Shown piece by piece: positions 6,554-8,026 of a stretch of DNA of 8,026 bases (the first letter of the stretch is position 1; each line of letters begins with the position of its first letter). The position numbers and the translations under genes were made by a program. The DNA comes from CALVNN01 sp964393975 (lineage in GTDB: Bacteria > Bacillota > Clostridia > Christensenellales > UBA1242), in the NCBI GenBank assembly GCA_964393975.1, contig CAYMVO010000027.1, forward strand, positions 1-8,026, written 5' to 3'. The notes under the pieces were generated by a model. That model had not been told where the DNA came from. It searched no databases and worked only from the letters and a program-made list of their open reading frames with translations.

Positions 6554-6578
6554 TCAACTTTTTATAGTTGACTATTTT
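6547..6578 (+). terminator. Strong rho-independent terminator, probably bidirectional
   Basis: AAAATAGTCAACT (6547-6559) pairs perfectly with AGTTGACTATTTT (6566-6578) around a 6-base loop. The stop codon of the glycosylase gene (6551-6553) lies inside the left arm. The A run on the left and T run on the right let it work both ways, so it can also end the minus-strand collagen-like gene, whose stop is about 70 bases away. Confidence 0.85.
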
Positions 6579-6646
6579 AGTTGGTGTACATTTTTACAGC
6601 CTGAAAGATTAAAAAATTGCTTTAAATCTTTTAAATATGTTACTTG

Positions 6647-7738
6647 TTATTCTCTTTCCCCCAAGTACACTATAGTCATAGCTATTAATGGCACTAGGAA
6701 GTATGAGGTAGATAGAGTGTTGGGTTGGGCAGGTGATTTTAAAAACAACGAGCGTTTACCAAGATTAATTAATTCATATTTGTTTTCAGTTGAGTTTACT
6801 ATAAAAGTACCTGAACCAATAATCTGTTGAACTCTTTTTGATTCGTAAAAAAATACTGATTCTCCAACGAATATAACAGTGTCATCTACTTTTCTAAAAC
6901 CAATAGCGATAATATCTGTTCCTTCATCAAATTCTTGTCCTGCCATTTCTCCAAATGCATTAACATTAAAATCTAACTTGTATATTCCCGTTTTATTAAA
7001 CTGTATAGTGTGGTCTGTATTAAGGGTTATTATATTTGATACATCTAATTCTTTTTGAGTAAATGGTAGTCGGGTGTTTGATGCCACTTCTACACCAGTT
7101 GGGTATTCGTTTAAATTAAACTTAACTAGATATGCACTAGGTAAAAAAGTTGGACCTGCTGGACCACGTTCGCCTGTGAGCCCTGTTGCGCCTCTTGGTA
7201 TACCAAAGTTTAAAATATGTTGTCCACCTGAACCTGTATCTTGCACCAGTGCTTCCAAATCGGGTTCTAAAGTGATGGTTTCGCTTATTCGTATGGTATC
7301 TGCTTTCCCATTAGCACCTGTTACACCTCTTGGGATACTAAAATTCAATATGTGATGCCCTTGACCGCCTATATCTTCAACTTGTGCATTTAGTTCGGGT
7401 TCTAATGTTATTGTTGCACCTATTTCAATTGTATCAGCATCCCCCTTATCCCCCTTTTCGCCTTTTAGCCCTGTGACACCACGAGGAATACTAAAACTAA
7501 TCATATGCATCCCCTCAGTCCCATTATCGTGCACCTCTGCCTTCTTATCAGGATCTAATGTGGTTGTATCACCCATTAAAATTCTATCAGAAGAACCCGC
7601 TGGACCTGTTGGACCTGTTGCACCCGTTGCTCCTGTAGCACCACGATCACCTTTCTCGCCTTTTAACCCAATAACTGTTTTACTTTGTCCGCATAAGCAT
7701 ATTTTACCGCATGTGACTTTTTTATCTATGGTATGCAT
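6647..7738 (-). CDS. Collagen-like (BclA-type) surface protein
   Basis: This 363-residue protein probably forms trimeric collagen-like filaments on the spore or cell surface, as BclA-type proteins do. Residues 24-48 are Gly-X-Y triplets, then three 41-residue repeats (50-90, 101-141, 146-186) alternate with short triplet runs such as LKGEKGDKGD (91-100) and LTGERGPAGP (187-196). Each repeat ends with a FxIPRGxTG segment. Residues 198-363 are free of cysteine and rich in beta-strand patterns, consistent with a C1q/TNF-like head that nucleates trimers. The N terminus has C10, C14 and C16 and no signal peptide, so export would follow spore assembly or another route. AAGGAGGA (complement of 7742-7749) precedes the ATG by only about four bases. 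It is transcribed alone, opposite to its plus-strand neighbours. A phage tail or structural protein is a weaker alternative. Confidence 0.85.
   Translation of the reverse strand: MHTIDKKVTCGKICLCGQSKTVIGLKGEKGDRGATGATGATGPTGPAGSSDRILMGDTTTLDPDKKAEVHDNGTEGMHMISFSIPRGVTGLKGEKGDKGDADTIEIGATITLEPELNAQVEDIGGQGHHILNFSIPRGVTGANGKADTIRISETITLEPDLEALVQDTGSGGQHILNFGIPRGATGLTGERGPAGPTFLPSAYLVKFNLNEYPTGVEVASNTRLPFTQKELDVSNIITLNTDHTIQFNKTGIYKLDFNVNAFGEMAGQEFDEGTDIIAIGFRKVDDTVIFVGESVFFYESKRVQQIIGSGTFIVNSTENKYELINLGKRSLFLKSPAQPNTLSTSYFLVPLIAMTIVYLGERE
7181..7591 (-). repeat. Three 41-codon repeats inside the collagen-like gene
   Basis: Units lie at 7469-7591, 7316-7438 and 7181-7303 (residues 50-90, 101-141, 146-186). 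All share the plan of a short DTI-like strand, a TLEP or TLDP turn, an acidic stretch with V-x-D, and an end of F-x-IPRG-x-TG. Units 2 and 3 are closest (both with TITLEP and HILNF); unit 1 has diverged. Linkers of 10 and 4 residues separate them. Confidence 0.85.
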
Positions 7739-7850
7739 ATATCCTCCTTCAAAGCAAATTTATATCTACTAATCTATATATTTATTTTTTACGTTTTTGG
7801 TTACTAGATTATTGTCTTGTGCTAAATATTATAAACTATGTGATGTTGAT
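7739..7850. promoter_or_regulatory. Upstream region of the collagen-like gene
   Basis: This short gap between two minus-strand genes carries the strong ribosome binding site of the collagen-like gene. A TATAAT (complement of 7827-7832) lies about 90 bases before its start, with no good -35 box. Overlapping it on the minus strand is CATAGTTTA, which matches the published sporulation sigma-K -10 pattern CATANNNTA, but I see no matching -35 element at the right distance. No clear terminator for the gene to the right is visible. Confidence 0.3.
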
Positions 7851-8026
7851 TTACTTACAATGTTCGTAAATCAATTTTGCTAACGCAAATCCGTTATAAA
7901 TAACGGCATCACAGTTTGAATAAACATCAGTCATTTGAAAATAACGCGTTGCTTCCCTCTGACTTCCGATAATATAATCTATGTGACGTAAAATTTTAAG
8001 CAAGTTAAAATTTTTATTGCTATCGC
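7851..8026 (-). CDS. Partial gene, weakly HepT-like, 3' end only
   Basis: An open frame enters at the right edge and runs 57 codons to a TAA (complement of 7851-7853); its start is outside the window. It reads like a real protein, with LLKILRHIDYI (8-18), YFQMTDVYSN (28-37) and DAVIYNGFALAKLIYE (39-54). The pattern resembles the first half of HepT/DUF86 proteins, the RNase toxin-like partner of the MntA nucleotidyltransferase: a LLKIL-x-H helix, a phenylalanine about halfway, and a conserved A-x-x-x-N helix that usually continues into QIGE. Here QIGE reads FALAK and the frame stops where HepT would continue for another 50 or so residues, including the R-x4-6-H catalytic motif. It may be a truncated copy or an unrelated short protein. 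The family call is tentative; that it is coding is more likely than not. Confidence 0.5.
   Translation of the reverse strand, partial: DSNKNFNLLKILRHIDYIIGSQREATRYFQMTDVYSNCDAVIYNGFALAKLIYEHCK

Noticed and set aside
7074..7772. Plus-strand proline-rich frames opposite the collagen-like gene
   Set aside because: They are shadows of the Gly-rich minus-strand repeats and have no start signals.
7820..7850. Sigma-K sporulation promoter for the collagen-like gene
   Set aside because: The -10 pattern CATAGTTTA fits but no -35 element is found at the expected spacing, so it is only mentioned with the region and not called.

Overview
The window is an AT-rich segment (by eye roughly 30-35% G+C) from a bacterium, most likely an anaerobic low-GC Gram-positive of the Clostridia type. 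The evidence is strong purine-rich Shine-Dalgarno sites, sigma-A-like promoters, a minimal SmsC/SmsB-type iron-sulfur assembly pair typical of anaerobes, and a BclA-like collagen-repeat protein of the kind found on clostridial and bacillar spores or cell surfaces. All genes read normally in the standard bacterial code. The species cannot be named from the sequence.

Layout, left to right. Positions 1-1176 hold no convincing gene. They contain stacked hairpins ending in a plus-strand terminator (120-251, possibly a small RNA or the 3' end of a transcript from outside the window), a featureless AT-rich stretch, a large 22-bp inverted repeat (963-1025) and a good promoter (1062-1090). That promoter serves a Nudix hydrolase with a lysine-rich tail (1216-1878). 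A 424-bp gap follows, with three short palindromes and an extended -10 promoter. The gap leads into an apparent operon of histidyl-tRNA synthetase, an SmsC/SufC-like ABC ATPase and an SmsB/SufB-like scaffold protein (2303-5148). The first two genes are 10 bp apart, and the third has its ribosome binding site inside the end of the second. Next come a GtrA-family four-helix membrane protein (5252-5671) and an HhH-GPD DNA glycosylase with a four-cysteine C-terminal loop (5804-6553), closed by a strong terminator. On the minus strand lie a collagen-like protein with three 41-residue repeats (6647-7738) and the 3' end of another minus-strand gene that weakly resembles the N-terminal half of HepT and runs off the right edge.

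Functional links: SmsC and SmsB should form the ATPase/scaffold complex that builds Fe-S clusters. The nearby glycosylase carries a cysteine pattern suited to a [4Fe-4S] cluster and could be a client, but nothing in the sequence proves this. The Nudix protein and the glycosylase both belong to families that act on damaged nucleotides or DNA, but they are not in one operon. No transposase, CRISPR array or complete tRNA was found, and no clear new defence system is visible. The most interesting points are the HisRS-SmsCB linkage, a Ser in place of the motif 3 Arg of HisRS, the structured RNA candidate at the left, and the possibly truncated HepT-like gene at the right edge.
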